Assembly: GCF_023898315.1 (NCBI RefSeq)
Contig: NC_064621.1
Span: 540,103,383-540,167,382, forward strand
DNA: 64,000 nucleotides
Origin: Schistocerca nitens
Lineage: Eukaryota > Arthropoda > Insecta > Orthoptera > Acrididae
Direction: 5' to 3'
In this document: positions 20,973 through 32,199 of the stretch, in pieces
Layout: each line of letters begins with the position of its first letter
Numbering within the stretch: position 1 is the first letter of the stretch
Notes under the pieces: generated by a model
What the model saw: only the letters and a program-made list of their open reading frames with translations
Database searches by the model: none
What the model was told of the DNA's origin: nothing
Made by a program: the position numbers and the translations under genes

Positions 20973-21900
20973 GCATTTAAAATGCTGTCAATCTACTCAC
21001 AAAGAGATATAATCGTACGTTAAAGGCTTAACATAATAAGTCAGGTATAATAATTAGGCAGTGTGTGTATGTGTAGAGGCAGCACAACTCAACGACGCGC
21101 CTATTACGAAGACTACATTCGTCCATCATCTGAGAAAGAGAGCACTTGGCAACTTCCAAAGAACTTTGCATATAATTTCAAACCTTCACAAAACTTTTTC
21201 TCGGCGTTTTCCGTCATACAATGACGAAATGAATAAAGTTTATCGCTTATGACATTTTCGCTGTTCATTCAGGAAAACGTCAGGATCAGGTATGACGTTT
21301 TCATTTATACTTGCACTAACTCTATTCGCAACACATTTTGCAGAAACTACTCTAATATACCATTGTATGTAAGTGCAAATTTGTATAATTTTACAACGCA
21401 TAGTTCGGGAGATATGATGTTTTATACAGGGGAGTTCGATTGATTAAAGAGGCTGGGGTGAGAATTTACTGGTTAATTCCTAACGATCGCTGTGTCCCTC
21501 ACAAATGATACCCCTGACTGGCAAATTATCGCGTTCGTACGAACAGTAGATTACGAATGTAGAGGAAAAGCATGTATAAAATATACTCTCGCTTTTAAAT
21601 GCCCGGGTATTATTATTCAAAATCACAGCATAAAACTTGCCTTTTGTCTGGTAAAATGTAAGCGGATTTAATTTACTAAGAATGAAAGTGTTGGAAGGTT
21701 GTGGAAAGGTTTGAAGATAACAACTGAATTTAAAGTAATAAAGGTAGTTTTAGTTTTGACACGGAAAGGAGGAAAAATAATATCAATGGATTACACGTTT
21801 CTCTATGTAACAATGAAAAGATCTGATGACTATGGCCAATTACATTAAGTTAATTTTATACTAGCATGAAAGGCGCAGTGACATAAATAATACGCGGTCA
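20973..21900. other. Unassigned AT-rich stretch
   Basis: No gene or element end recognised. Confidence 0.4.
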
Positions 21901-21904
21901 TTTG

Positions 21905-22145
21905 TAAGTAAAGCAAGTGGTAGACTTCGGTTCATTGGTAGAATATTGGAAAATGCAGTCAGTCTACAAAGGAGGTTGCGTACAAAACTTTTGGCTGACC
22001 TTACCTGCAGTGTTGCTCAAGTGTGTGCGCCTCGTGCCAAACAGAACTAACAAGCGATATTGCACTATACGAAGGCGGGCGGCACGAATGTCCATAGCTT
22101 TGTTTGAGTCAGGGGAAAACGCCACGAGAATGCTGAGAAACTGGC
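21905..22145 (+). mobile_element. CR1-like LINE relic
   Basis: A frame reads GRLRFIGRILENAVSLQRRL, matching the stretch between the reverse transcriptase thumb and the WDPY block of the CR1-like LINEs here, followed by a degenerate RRAAR block near 22070-22090. No 3' end found. It is strongly decayed. Confidence 0.55.
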
Positions 22146-23544
22146 TTGATTTACTTGAAGGACCGGAAATACCCATTTACCAGAGTAGCTTTGTTAATGT
22201 CGTTAATATACTAACGGAAGACAGACACGGTGGATTTCCAAACTGTTTTACGGTCCTTTTGTGATATTAGTGTAAACGTAAAGTGCCACACGTTTTCCAG
22301 AGATGGTGTGATATTATCTTTGAATTGGGAGGGACTGTCAATAACTCAGCCCTTTCATGTGGTGCAGTGCACCAGTGTCACTGAACAGGCTGTGGTGCTA
22401 AGTCAACTGGAGAACAACAACAAGCATATGCGGCCGGAATCGCTGTTTAAGAGTGGTGGGCACAATGGAAATCGAACGGCAGCGTGATGTAGCTGAAATG
22501 GCAAAAGTGGACGACTGTGAATATAGGATGAGAATTTTTCGTCCTAATCATCTAACTTCGTGACGGATTGTTTTGGTAAAGAATAACAACTCATGTTGTT
22601 TAATGCTGTGTATAAACTGTATGTAAGTACCCTTCGGCACACACTTGGAGCGTAAAGATGTACCTTTAGTTGTAAATTGTTGCAGACTCCCGATACTTTT
22701 TATGCTGTTTGCAGAAGGTATAAAAGAGAGTGAACGGTCGGGGATTAGTACCCCAACTTCCCGGACAGGTATTCGATTAATAGACGTTTAAGCCACCTTT
22801 CTCGCTGCTTCAGATTCGATGTATCTGGAGATAATAGTCCTCAGCTGTCTTATGAAAGTTCTCGAGTCAGAATAATAATGTTCCACTAATAACAGTTGTT
22901 GATGTTTTGCATAAAAGTGGGAATTACAAAAGAAAGCTAAGGAATACGAAGGCAGCAGCTTGCAGTCATTCTGCAGGACAAAATAAAACAAATATCCTTT
23001 GACTTCCAATGAGCTTCAGGTATTTCAGTTTGACGCCACTTCTTAGGCTTGTTGTTTTACCGCATGTCCACTAGAAGAGCTCCTTGTGCGGTCGTAAGAG
23101 GATCAGATTTCGTTGCAGATCTTTCCATTTGAGCAAAATGTGAAGCAGAGATCTGTTGTTCAGTAGTCAACAGCGCTAACCAATGGCCCACTGTGGAGGT
23201 CATTGCACGGGCTCGCGACGCATCGTCCTACGAGTTAGCAGATCAAAGCTAATCGTCCCATTCGCTAGCGCTAATTACAAACGAGTGAGTCCTTCTCAGA
23301 TTTTAATATTCGCACTTGTAGACCTTTTAGCATGCCAGGTGGCAGCTGTAGTACAACCGATAAACTCGGTGCCTTAGCTTGACCTTGATTGCTGTTTACT
23401 TTCAAGTGCATATTAGAAACGTACACGTTTTTTAGTTGATGTTTGGCACGGAGGAAACCGGTTTTAATGCGGATAGTGGAAATCAATGCCGTCAGTATTT
23501 CGCCAGCAACGTATATGACACGGTGCCTTACTGTTTCTGATCGT
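22146..23544. other. Unassigned stretch
   Basis: No recognisable coding or repeat signal. The minus-strand frame 23271-23738 is CR1-like LINE sequence only in its first half (above 23545). Confidence 0.4.
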
Positions 23545-24935
23545 CTATCTGCAAGTGAGTCCCACTTCAAACTTTCTATGAGATCTGTAACACTCTCGCG
23601 ATGGCTAAATGTACCAGTCATGAATCTTGCCGCTCTTCTTTGGACCTTCTCAATCTCTTGAATCAGACCCAACTGGTAAGGGTCCCATACAGATGAACTA
23701 ACATATTGTAAGCAATTTCCTTTGTTGAAAGACTGCATCGCTTCAGAATTCTACCAATAAACCGCAACCTAGAGTTCGCCTTGCCCGTTGCTTGTGTAAT
23801 CTGATCATTCCATTTGGGATGATTTCAAATAGTCTCACTCAGATACTTTACGGATGTTATCGCTTCCAAAGACTAGGCATTTATTTTGTACTCTTACATT
23901 AATTGGAATTTTCGCCCAGTTATACGCAGTAGGTTACACTTACTAATATTGAGAGATAACTGCCAGTCATTACACCAGGCATTTATTTTCTGCAAATCTT
24001 CATTGATTTGTTCACAAATTTCGTGTGATACTACTTTCCTGTAGACTACAGCATCATCGGCAAACAGTCTAATGCCGATGTCATTACCATAAACCAGATC
24101 GTTTATGTAGATCGTAAAAAGCAGCGGACCTATTACGCTGCCCTGGGACACACCTGAAGTTACGCTTGTTTCTGTTGAAGTCACCCCATTCAGGACGACA
24201 TACTGCTCTTTGCCTGTTAGAAAAGTTTCTATCCAACCGCATATGTCATCGGACAGACCGTAAGTGCACGCTTTTTGGAGCAAGCGACAGCGCGGAACTG
24301 AGTCGAAAGCCTTTCGAAGGTCGAGAAATACGTCATCAACTTGGGACCCGGTGTCTAGAGCCTGTTGTATATCATGCACAAAGAGGGCCAGATGTGTCTC
24401 GCATGACCGCTGTTTCCTAAAACCGTGCTAGTTTCTGCAGATGAGCTTCTCAGAGTCTAGAAAGGTCATTATGTCTGAACACAAAATATGTTTCATGATT
24501 CTACAACAAGTAGGTGTCAGTGAAATTGGCCGGGAATTATGTGCATCCGATTTCCTACCCTTTTTATAGATTGCTATGACCTGGGCCTTCTCTTTCAGTC
24601 CCGTGGAACTTTCGGCTGCTCCAATGATCTCTGACAGATGATGGATAAGAATGGTGCTATATTTGTAGCATAGTCAACATATAATCTTACGGGGATACCA
24701 TCTGGGCCAGATGCCTTACTGGCGTCTAAGGATCTTAACTGTTTTACAATCCCAGATACACTAAACACTATGTCAGCCATCCTTGCGTTTGTTCCATAAT
24801 TGAAAGGGGGAATGGTGTTGCAGTCATCTACCGTAAACGAGTTTTTTAAAGCTAGGTTTAGAATTTCGGCCTTCTGTTTATCATCATGCGTTACATTACC
24901 CACATTGGCAGCAAAAGAAGGCATTGAATTATTTC
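23545..24935 (-). mobile_element. CR1-like LINE B (reverse transcriptase region)
   Basis: A minus-strand non-LTR reverse transcriptase with most motifs readable: LRSLDASKASGPDGIPVRLY (about 24730-24680), FLDLRKAFDSVP (motif A, about 24325-24290), GVSQGSVIGPLLFTIYINDL (motif B, about 24155-24095), RLFADDAVVYRK (motif C, about 24075-24040), then WDPYQLGLIQEIEKVQRRAA (about 23690-23630). Two long open pieces, 24595-24924 and 23894-24379, are separated by frame breaks. No 3' terminal repeat was found. LINE A copy 2 abuts its upstream edge at 24936, so that insertion or a rearrangement cut LINE B. Confidence 0.87.
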
Positions 24936-26050
24936 TATATCTACATTTATACTCCGCAAGCCACCCAACGGTGTGTGGCGGAGGGCACTTTACGTGCCAC
25001 TGTCATTACCTCCCTTTCCTGTTCCAGTCGCGTATGGTTCGCGGGAAGAACGACTGCCGGAAAGCCTCCGTGCGCGCTCGAATCTCTCTAATTTTACATT
25101 CGTGATCACCTCGGGAGGTGTAAGTAGGGGGAAGCAATATACTCGATACCTCATCCAGAAACGCAACCTCTCGAAACCTGGACAGCAAGGTACACCGCGA
25201 TGCAGAGCGCACCTCTTGCAGAGTCTACCACTTGAGTTTGCTAAATATGTCCGTAACGCTATCACGCTTACCATATAACCCTGTGACGAAACGCGGCGGT
25301 CTTCTTTGGATCTTCACTATCTCCTCTGTGAAGCCGACTTGGTACGGATCTCACACTGATGAGCGATACTCAAGTATAGGTCGAACGAGTGTTTTGTAAG
25401 CCACCTTCTTCGCTGATGGACTACATTTTGTAAGGACTCTCCCAATGAATCTCAACCTGGTTCAAATGGCTCTGAGCACTATGGGGCTTAACTGCTGAGG
25501 TCATCAGTCCCCTAGAACTTAGAACTACTTAAACCTAACTAACCTAAGGACATCACACACATCCATGCCCGAGGCAGCATTCGAACCTGCGACCGCAGCG
25601 GTCGCGCGGCTCCGGACTGTAGCGCCTAGAACCGCTCGGCCACTACGGCCGGCTGAATCTCAACCTGGCTCCCGCCTTACCAACAATTACTTTTATATGA
25701 TCATCCCACTTCAAATCGTTCCGCACGCATACTCCCAGATATTTTACAGAAGTAACTGCTACCAGTGTTTGTTCCGCAATCATATGATCATACAATAAAG
25801 GATCCTTCTTTCTATGTATTTGCAATACATTACATTTGTCTATGTTAAGGGTCAGTTGCCACTTCCTGCGCCAAGTGCCTATCCGCTGCATTTCGCTGCA
25901 ATTTTCTAATGCTGGAACTTCTCTGTATACTACAGCATCATCCGCGAAAAGCCGCATGGAACTTCCGACACTATCTGCTAAGTCATTTAAATATATTGTG
26001 AAAAGCAATGGTCCCATAACACTCCTCTGTGGCACGCCAGAGCTTACTTT
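24936..26050 (-). mobile_element. CR1-like LINE A, copy 2 (carries a SINE)
   Basis: Reads from GVPQRSVMGPLLFTIYLNDL and MRLFADDAVVYREVPALENC (25900-26035) to the C-terminal block near 25000, ending 'ggagtataaatgtagatata' on the minus strand. A SINE lies at 25458-25653, within the same 15-bp LINE site as in copy 1 at 1087. The 5' end near 26050 is a simple truncation without inversion, unlike copy 1, so the copies arose from separate retrotransposition events. Confidence 0.88.
25458..25653 (-). mobile_element. tRNA-headed SINE, type A1, inside LINE A copy 2
   Basis: TSD 'tgaatctcaacctgg' at 25446-25460 and 25654-25668 (end ambiguous by 3 bp), copied from LINE sequence. It shares the rare head changes of the SINE at 1087-1278. 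Confidence 0.96.
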
Positions 26051-26944
26051 AATGTCTGTAGACGTTCGTAGATTTTACGTGCGACCAAATGCAGCTGGTT
26101 GTCGTTCTACCTGTCAGAACTGCAGCTCTTATAATATACATATGCAGCCATGGTGTGTACATGTTCGACATTGTACTGACATTCGGCCATCTCTTCGGAT
26201 GCTTCACTGTTTTTGGTAGGCAGTGAATATCGATTGCAACCTATCACTATAGGGCACCCTTTGGAGTTCTGCGACAAACTTCACATAGACTTGCGCGTTT
26301 ATGAGCGGGACCACAGGGCACATTCAGGAGTTGCCGGGCGGCATCCAGTGGGAGGGCAGGAAGCTGCGACCTGCAGCAGCGCCGGCGGCGGCCCGGAACC
26401 TGAAGAACTGGCCGAGCCCGCTGGAATGTCGCCTCGTCCCGTGGGCGAGACCGCAGAGTCCGGCGAGCCCAACCACGCGACGGCCGACGGCGGCGCAGCT
26501 CCCAAAAACAGCCAGTGGCGGCCTTCTGCCTGCTGCAGGCGCGGACCGCAACACAGGTTGCAGCGGCTGTGCGCGCCGCGTGAAAGCAGCCGAGGTCGCG
26601 ACGGACCGCGGCGCCAGCGCCGGCGTGTGCTGTGTCTGCTGCGCTTTCGCAGTGCAGTCTCTCCGCTTAGGCACTCCGGCACTGCACAGAGCTGTCGCTA
26701 GTGCTGCTACGGTGCCATAACCTTCAAACTTATCTGTCAAATCAGCTGTTTCCTATCCACTGGTTTGCGAAACGAGCGCACAGACGAGGCAACGTGTATT
26801 GTTGAAGTTAGAAGCGCCTGTTTTGACAAAATGTCTGCACGGTATTACCTCAGAGACTACCAGCCAGGTTCAATCCGTGTCAAAAAGGTTAGCGGAAGTG
26901 ATACATAGAAGAGGAATGCCTGTCAAATACAAACATAGTCGTTA
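26051..26944. other. Unassigned stretch with a GC-rich core
   Basis: From about 26290 to 26720 the sequence is CpG-rich and open in four frames (162, 139, 138 and 127 codons), Ala/Pro/Arg-rich in all of them. That pattern is what base composition alone produces. No domain is recognisable. A CpG island or an unknown repeat is possible. Confidence 0.35.
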
Positions 26945-27362
26945 TACACTACTGGCCATTAAAATTGCTACACCAAGAAGAAATGCAGATGTTAATCGGG
27001 TATTCATTGGACAAAATATATTATACTAGAACTGACATGTGATTACGTTTTGGGTGCATAGATCCTGAGAAATCAGTACCCATAACAACCACCTCTGGCC
27101 GTAATAACGGCCTTGATACGCCTGGGCATTGAGTCAAACAGAGCTTGGATGGCGTGTACACGTACAGCTGTCCATGCAGCTTCAACACGATACCACAGTT
27201 CATCAAGAGTAGTGACTGGCGTATTGAGACGAGCCAGTTGCTTGGCCAGCGTTGTCCAGACGTTTTCAATTGGTGAGAGATCTGGAGAATGTGCTGGCCA
27301 GGGTAGCATTCAGCATTTTCTGTATCAAGAAAGGCCCGTACAGGACCTGCGACATGCGGTCG

Positions 27363-27556
27363 GACGGCCGGTGTGGCCGAGCGGTTCTAGGCGCTACAGT
27401 CTGGAACCGCGCGACCGCTACGGTCGCAGGTTCGAATCCTGCGTCGGGCATGGATGTCTGTGATGTCCTTAGGTTAGTTAGATTTAAGTAGTTCTAAGTT
27501 CTAGGGGACTGATGACCTTAGAAGTTAAGTCCCATAGCGCCCAGAGCCATTTTTGA
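27363..27556 (+). mobile_element. tRNA-headed SINE, type A1, inside Tc1 family A copy 2
   Basis: Exact 11-bp TSD 'acatgcggtcg' at 27352-27362 and 27557-27567. Full head with 'gtggccgagcggttctaggc' and box B 'ggttcgaatcc'. It splits the transposase between the second Asp block and the Glu block. Confidence 0.96.
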
Positions 27557-28213
27557 ACATGCGGTCGTCCATTATGCTGCTGAAATGTAGGGTTTCGCAG
27601 TGATCGAATGAAGGGTAGAGCCACGGGTTGTAACACATCTGAAATGTAACGTCCAATGTTCAAAGTGCCGTAAATGCGAACAAGAGGTGACCGAGACGTG
27701 TAACCAATGACACCCCATACCATCACGCCAGTATGGCGATGACGAATACACCCTTCCAATGTGTGTTCACCGCGATGTCGCCAAACACGAATGAGACCAA
27801 CGTGATGCTGTAAACAGAACCTGGATTCATCCGAAAAAATGACGTTTTGCCATTCGTGCACCCAGGTTCGTCGTTGAGTACACCATCGCAGGCGCTCCTC
27901 TCTGTGATGCAGCGTCAAGGGTAACCGCAGCCACGGTCTCCGAGTTGATAGTCCATGCTGCTGCAAACGTCATCGAACTGTTCGTGCAGATGTTTGTTGT
28001 CTTGCAAACGTCCCCATCGGTTGACTCAGGGATCGAGACGTGGCTGCACGGTCCGTTGCAGCCATGCGGATAATATGCCTGCCATCTCGCATCTCGACTG
28101 CTAGTGATACGAGGCCGTTGGGATCCAGCACGGCGTTCCGTATTACTCTCCTGAACCCACCGATTCCATATTCTGCTAACAGTCATTGGATCTCGACCAA
28201 CGCGAGCAGCAAT

Positions 28214-28255
28214 GTCGCGATACGATAAACCGTAGTCGCGATACGATAAACCGTA
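28214..28255. repeat. 21-bp tandem duplication in transposase
   Basis: 'gtcgcgatacgataaaccgt' plus one base, repeated twice head to tail (28214-28234, 28235-28255). Copy 1 has a single unit near 12385. In-frame, so it duplicates seven residues. Confidence 0.93.
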
Positions 28256-28566
28256 GTCGCGATAGGCTACAATCCGACCTTTATCAAAGTCGGAAACGTG
28301 ATGGTACGCATTTCTCTTCCTTACACTAGGTATCACAACAAAGTTTCACCAGGCAACGCCGGTCAACTGCTGTTTGTGTATGAGAAATCGGTTGGAAACT
28401 TTCATCATGTCAGCACGTTGTAGGTGTCACCACTGGCGCCATCCTTGTGTGAATGCTCTGAAAATCTAATCATTTCCATATTACAGCATCTTCTTCCTGT
28501 CGGTTAAATTTCGCGTCTGTAGCACGTGATCTTCGTGCTGTAGCAATTTTAATGGCCAGTAGTGTA

Positions 28567-28955
28567 TGTAAGTACATTGTAATCTAGTTTGTACGAGTAT
28601 GTACGCATAGTATTTTCCTCACTGTGTGACGTCAGCGGGTAGTTAATCCTTTTATATGTGCAGATTAGGAAGGAAACCCCATACCGTTAGTTTACGAAAT
28701 AACATCTCGCGCTGTGATCTTTAGTTATGATAAATACAGTTATTCTACATGAACGACGGTGTATGGATACTTTTTGCATGACAGTGTGAAAAGCTGCGGT
28801 CCTCTGTAACACACCCTTGAGGTATGCCCGAAGTTAGTTTTACTTCTGAAGATTTTTCTCCGTTGAGAAAGATAGTTGTGCTCTGTTTGCTACAAACTCC
28901 TTAGTCCAATCACACAACTAGCCTTATATTCCGTAAGCTCGTATTTAGTTCATGA
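28567..28955. other. Unassigned stretch
   Basis: No supported feature. Confidence 0.4.
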
Positions 28956-28959
28956 GCCA

Positions 28960-29235
28960 GCAGTGCAGGACTATATCTAACGCAATCCGATTGTCAAGGG
29001 ACACAGCATCATGGAGTGCAGCCAACTGCTGAGTTCTGGGTCTCGTGTACGAACAGGGCAGGATGGTTTTCACACGATCGTTGTTTTCGGAACGGTGGTT
29101 GACTCCCACAGAGGAGATTTTCTATCTCTGTAAATGCCATAATCCGCGAGCATAAAATATCTTACAAAACTCTCCAACAGATTGAGATATTGGCATATAG
29201 TTATTTGCGTTAGTTCGACGACACTTCGAGAAAAT
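28960..29235 (-). mobile_element. LINE relic (antisense reverse transcriptase fragment)
   Basis: The plus strand reads 'tgtacgaacagggcaggatg' and 'cacagaggagattttctatc'. These correspond to the antisense of the region just upstream of motif A in CR1-like LINEs; compare 24380-24490 in LINE B, which has the same order of blocks. No reading frame survives. Confidence 0.5.
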
Positions 29236-29605
29236 CTATGTAAGTAGGAAACTGCATATGGTAAACCAGGGATTATACACGTTTATAATACAAACTCTTC
29301 AATTGTACATCAGAATTACGAAAAATATTCGCTTCAGTGAGCACTTGACTCGTAAATTGGCTGAATATAATGTGCTATGATGTGATAGAAGCTCTGGTTT
29401 CCCTAACGTGTTCATAGATATAAGGTCTGATCCTATGCATTATTTTCCCAACAGGTGAGAACTGGTTAGCCCTCTGTGGTCTGTGTCTCACGACTGTTGT
29501 CACTGTTCACAGCCTGTTGCAGTGCACTGTGGATGGCTTTCAAGACCGGATATCTTGGCTATTGTGTTCAGGTATCTATCTCTGAAATCTTAACTCTTTC
29601 TAGAT

Positions 29606-30980
29606 CAGAGGTGCTCAACCTTGTCAGGCTTGAGATCTATTACAAGCCATTTAGTCCATTTACACATTACTGACTTACAAATGCCATAAAGGATCAAGCT
29701 CAAAACAATAATTTTTCAGAGCCAACCGTAAACAATCTGTAGGATAGGATCAGTCAGTTCTATACTTATATTTCACCGCGTCCATCGCTGAAAATGCTGC
29801 CTCGCATGGATAAGTTGACTCAAAAATACTGTAAAACATACGATGCCACTTTTACAGTGTTAGCGTAGGTTTTTACATTAACTAATTCTCAGAAGTGTAT
29901 CTTCACGGTATTGTAACTTTAAGAAGGTGTCATTTTGGACTCACATTATTTCGTCTTCAAGTTCAGGGTTACAACAAGAGAAGAGTGTACTCATTTTAAT
30001 TGAAATTCCTTCCACATCCATGTTCTGGGAAGATTGAGCTGTGAAATCTAGAACAGGTTTCATGCCCTTGAAATCTGATGGTTCAAATGGCTCTGAGCAC
30101 TATGGGACTCAACTGCTGAGGTCATTAGTCCCCTAGAACTTAGAACTAGTTAAACCTAACTAACCTAAGGACAACACAAACATCCATGCCCGAGGCAGGA
30201 GTCGAACCTGCGACCGTAGCGGTCTCGCGGTTCCAGACTGCAGCGCCTTGAAATCTGAAATTCGGTTTTCGCACTCTTACTTCATTGCTGTCAAGGTGAC
30301 TGTATACTTATTTGCAGCTTCTTGATTCAATAACTTTTGCTGATCCGACAGTTCTGGCTCTATTTGAGGAAAGTATTTCAATCTAATTTCTGTAACTGTG
30401 TTATCCAGCGGTCAAGTTTTTGCACGAAACACTGTATAGAAGGCATAAAAGTTATCACAGTTTGTTTTTTTCCTCGACTTTCTTTGTTTAACTCATTTAG
30501 TTCAACTGTCATATCAGTTACAAATGCCAGAGGCAACAACCAGCTCAAATCATACAGTTATGAGTAGTCTTCCTCTCTTGTCAGTTTCGATGACATGAGG
30601 TTTTGTGGAAGCTCGAAAAGAGAAGTTTGTGTCGCCTATTGGAAGCGGAGGTTGTTCGCTCTTCTCACAGTAACCCCGTTCATGACGCGCCGCCAAATTA
30701 CAGCTCGCGGGTAGTAATATCGTCATACAGGAGAAACTACTGTTGTTTGGCATGAACGTTGAAGACAATGAAATCCAGATGGAGACGAAAGAGGCGGAGA
30801 CAGCGTTGCCACATTTACTGTACCGCCTAAAAATACGTTGCGAAACACTCACTGTCAGCTCAACGGTACTTTACGAAAAGGGTTCATATAAACAGATTTC
30901 GGACTCCGGTCTTGAGAGATCGAATCATAAAGTCATGGAGATCGACTGGTCGATCATGATCGACCGGTTCAGCACCCCTG
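29606..30980 (-). mobile_element. hAT-family DNA transposon fossil
   Basis: Ends: 'cagaggtgctcaacc' at 29606 and 'ggttcagcacccctg' ending at 30980, inverted and matching hAT CAGNGGTGCTCAACC termini. Candidate 8-bp TSD 'ttctagat' and 'ctctaact' agrees at 5 of 8 positions. On the minus strand, transposase traces include TYPCEAAFSAMDAVKYKYRT (about 29820-29760) followed by DCLRLALKNY, the hAT dimerisation region with its conserved CE..FS motif. Upstream, TVELNELNKESRGKK lies near 30490. Stops and a SINE break the frame. This is a Charlie-like, GTF2IRD2-type hAT as far as the motifs allow. Confidence 0.83.
30079..30245 (-). mobile_element. tRNA-headed SINE, type A2, 5' truncated
   Basis: Exact 13-bp TSD 'ccttgaaatctga' at 30066-30078 and 30246-30258. 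The first 30 or so bases of the head (box A) are missing, so this copy was born without a full promoter. Inserted in the hAT fossil. Confidence 0.95.
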
Positions 30981-30988
30981 CTCTAACT

Positions 30989-32195
30989 ATATAAATAGAT
31001 TCTACCTGTTTTTATCGTATGATATCCTACGAGATACAGGCGGCACTGTGACTTCTCCCCACACTGTCCACCGTAAGGACAAACACCTTTAGAACATGAA
31101 GGAATACAGAATCTGAATTCACCTGTGGCCACGATTTACGGTAAATGAACAAAAGCGGAAACTGTCTATCAAGTGAAGACATTTTTTCCCATTGCTGTCA
31201 GCAGATTTTGAGGCCCTGATTTATATTTCTGGTGATTCTTACGAATGTCTTGTAATGAAAACAACTTTGAAAGTATTGCAGTGTATGTTCCAACAAAGTT
31301 AGATGTGACAAAATTATGTCGTCGTCAAGGATGCAATATGTTTAATGAAGGACATGTTTGTATAACTGTTTCTCTTAATATTCGTATGTGGCTTTGCCTT
31401 TAATCCGTAAACTGGTGGCTTAGGTTTAACTTTTCTCTTTTATGAGAAGATTCAGAGGGATCATTAACCAAATTTTGTATGAGAGTATGGGGTGAAGTAC
31501 GTGGTTTTTAGTAGAATTTAATAAATTTATTCTGAATGAGTGTCTAGATAGTGGATTGGCCCAAAAGTTCGCTAACGTGTGCGTGCGCGTGACATATCTG
31601 TGTGCACCTGATATAATTCGGAAAACTTTTGCGCTGGAGCCGTTGTAAGCGTGTGAGAGTGGTATCTAACGCCATGGATCAGGCTTCCGAGCCGTGGAGT
31701 ACCACTGTAAATATGAGCTGGAGTCTACATTCTGCAGTCAACCCAACTCCCTTCAGGAGAGAGTACAATCGAGACAAAAGTGCGCAACTTTTATTAGCAG
31801 CTTTTGTTTCTGCAGTGTGAGACGTCTGTCGATTTCCAGTTCCGAGCATGTGACAGAATCACGCCAAGGCAAATATTGACCACCAATGGTGAGACGACAA
31901 TCTAGTAGTTTGATTTTAGTCGCGAAGAATTTTACTCTGTGCTTGGTTCAGCTTATCTTTATTTTCCGTATATTACACCGCTGGGTGATTTTATCCAGAT
32001 GTTGTTGAAGCTTTCGATGAATGAAAAGAAGGTTGCGAGAACTCTTACAGATAGCTGTGTCGTCGGCACAAAGAGCTATCTCTCCGCTGAGGGACGTCGT
32101 TCGTGTAAATGGGAGGCCTAAAACCGAAACTCAGTCTGTCCTGTTTGGCTAGAACGTGTGCCTTTCCTTACGAAAAACTGACACCTCGTAAGAAA
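30989..32195. other. Unassigned stretch
   Basis: No gene supported. 'attggcccaaaagttcgcta' near 31554 looks like a mariner terminal repeat, but no partner end or transposase was found. Confidence 0.35.
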
Positions 32196-32199
32196 GGAA

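Larger units (their letters stand above)
27075..28333 (-). pseudogene. Tc1 family A transposase, copy 2 (broken)
   Basis: Begins near 28333 with RKRNAYHHVSDFDKGRIVAY and contains the FSDESRFCLQHH block near 27840-27800. The C-terminal SPDLSPIENVWTTLAKQL block lies near 27280, beyond the inserted SINE. Multiple frame changes and the SINE split it. A 21-bp tandem duplication repeats the residues YRDYGLS in the second helix-turn-helix region. Confidence 0.86.
26947..28564 (-). mobile_element. Tc1-like transposon family A, copy 2 (with inserted SINE)
   Basis: The same inverted ends as copy 1 (26947 and 28564) with flanking TA (26945-26946, 28565-28566). Without the inserted SINE and its TSD it is about 1410 bp. 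Compared with copy 1 it has several small deletions, one near 27640-27660 and one near 27724. It is older or less constrained than copy 1. Confidence 0.95.

Noticed and set aside
26213-26740. Overlapping frames of 127-162 codons as a host exon
   Set aside because: Four frames are open at once on both strands, all Ala/Pro/Arg-rich, as expected from GC content.
31550-31600. Mariner terminal repeat ('attggcccaaaagttcgcta')
   Set aside because: No matching partner end or transposase within several kilobases.
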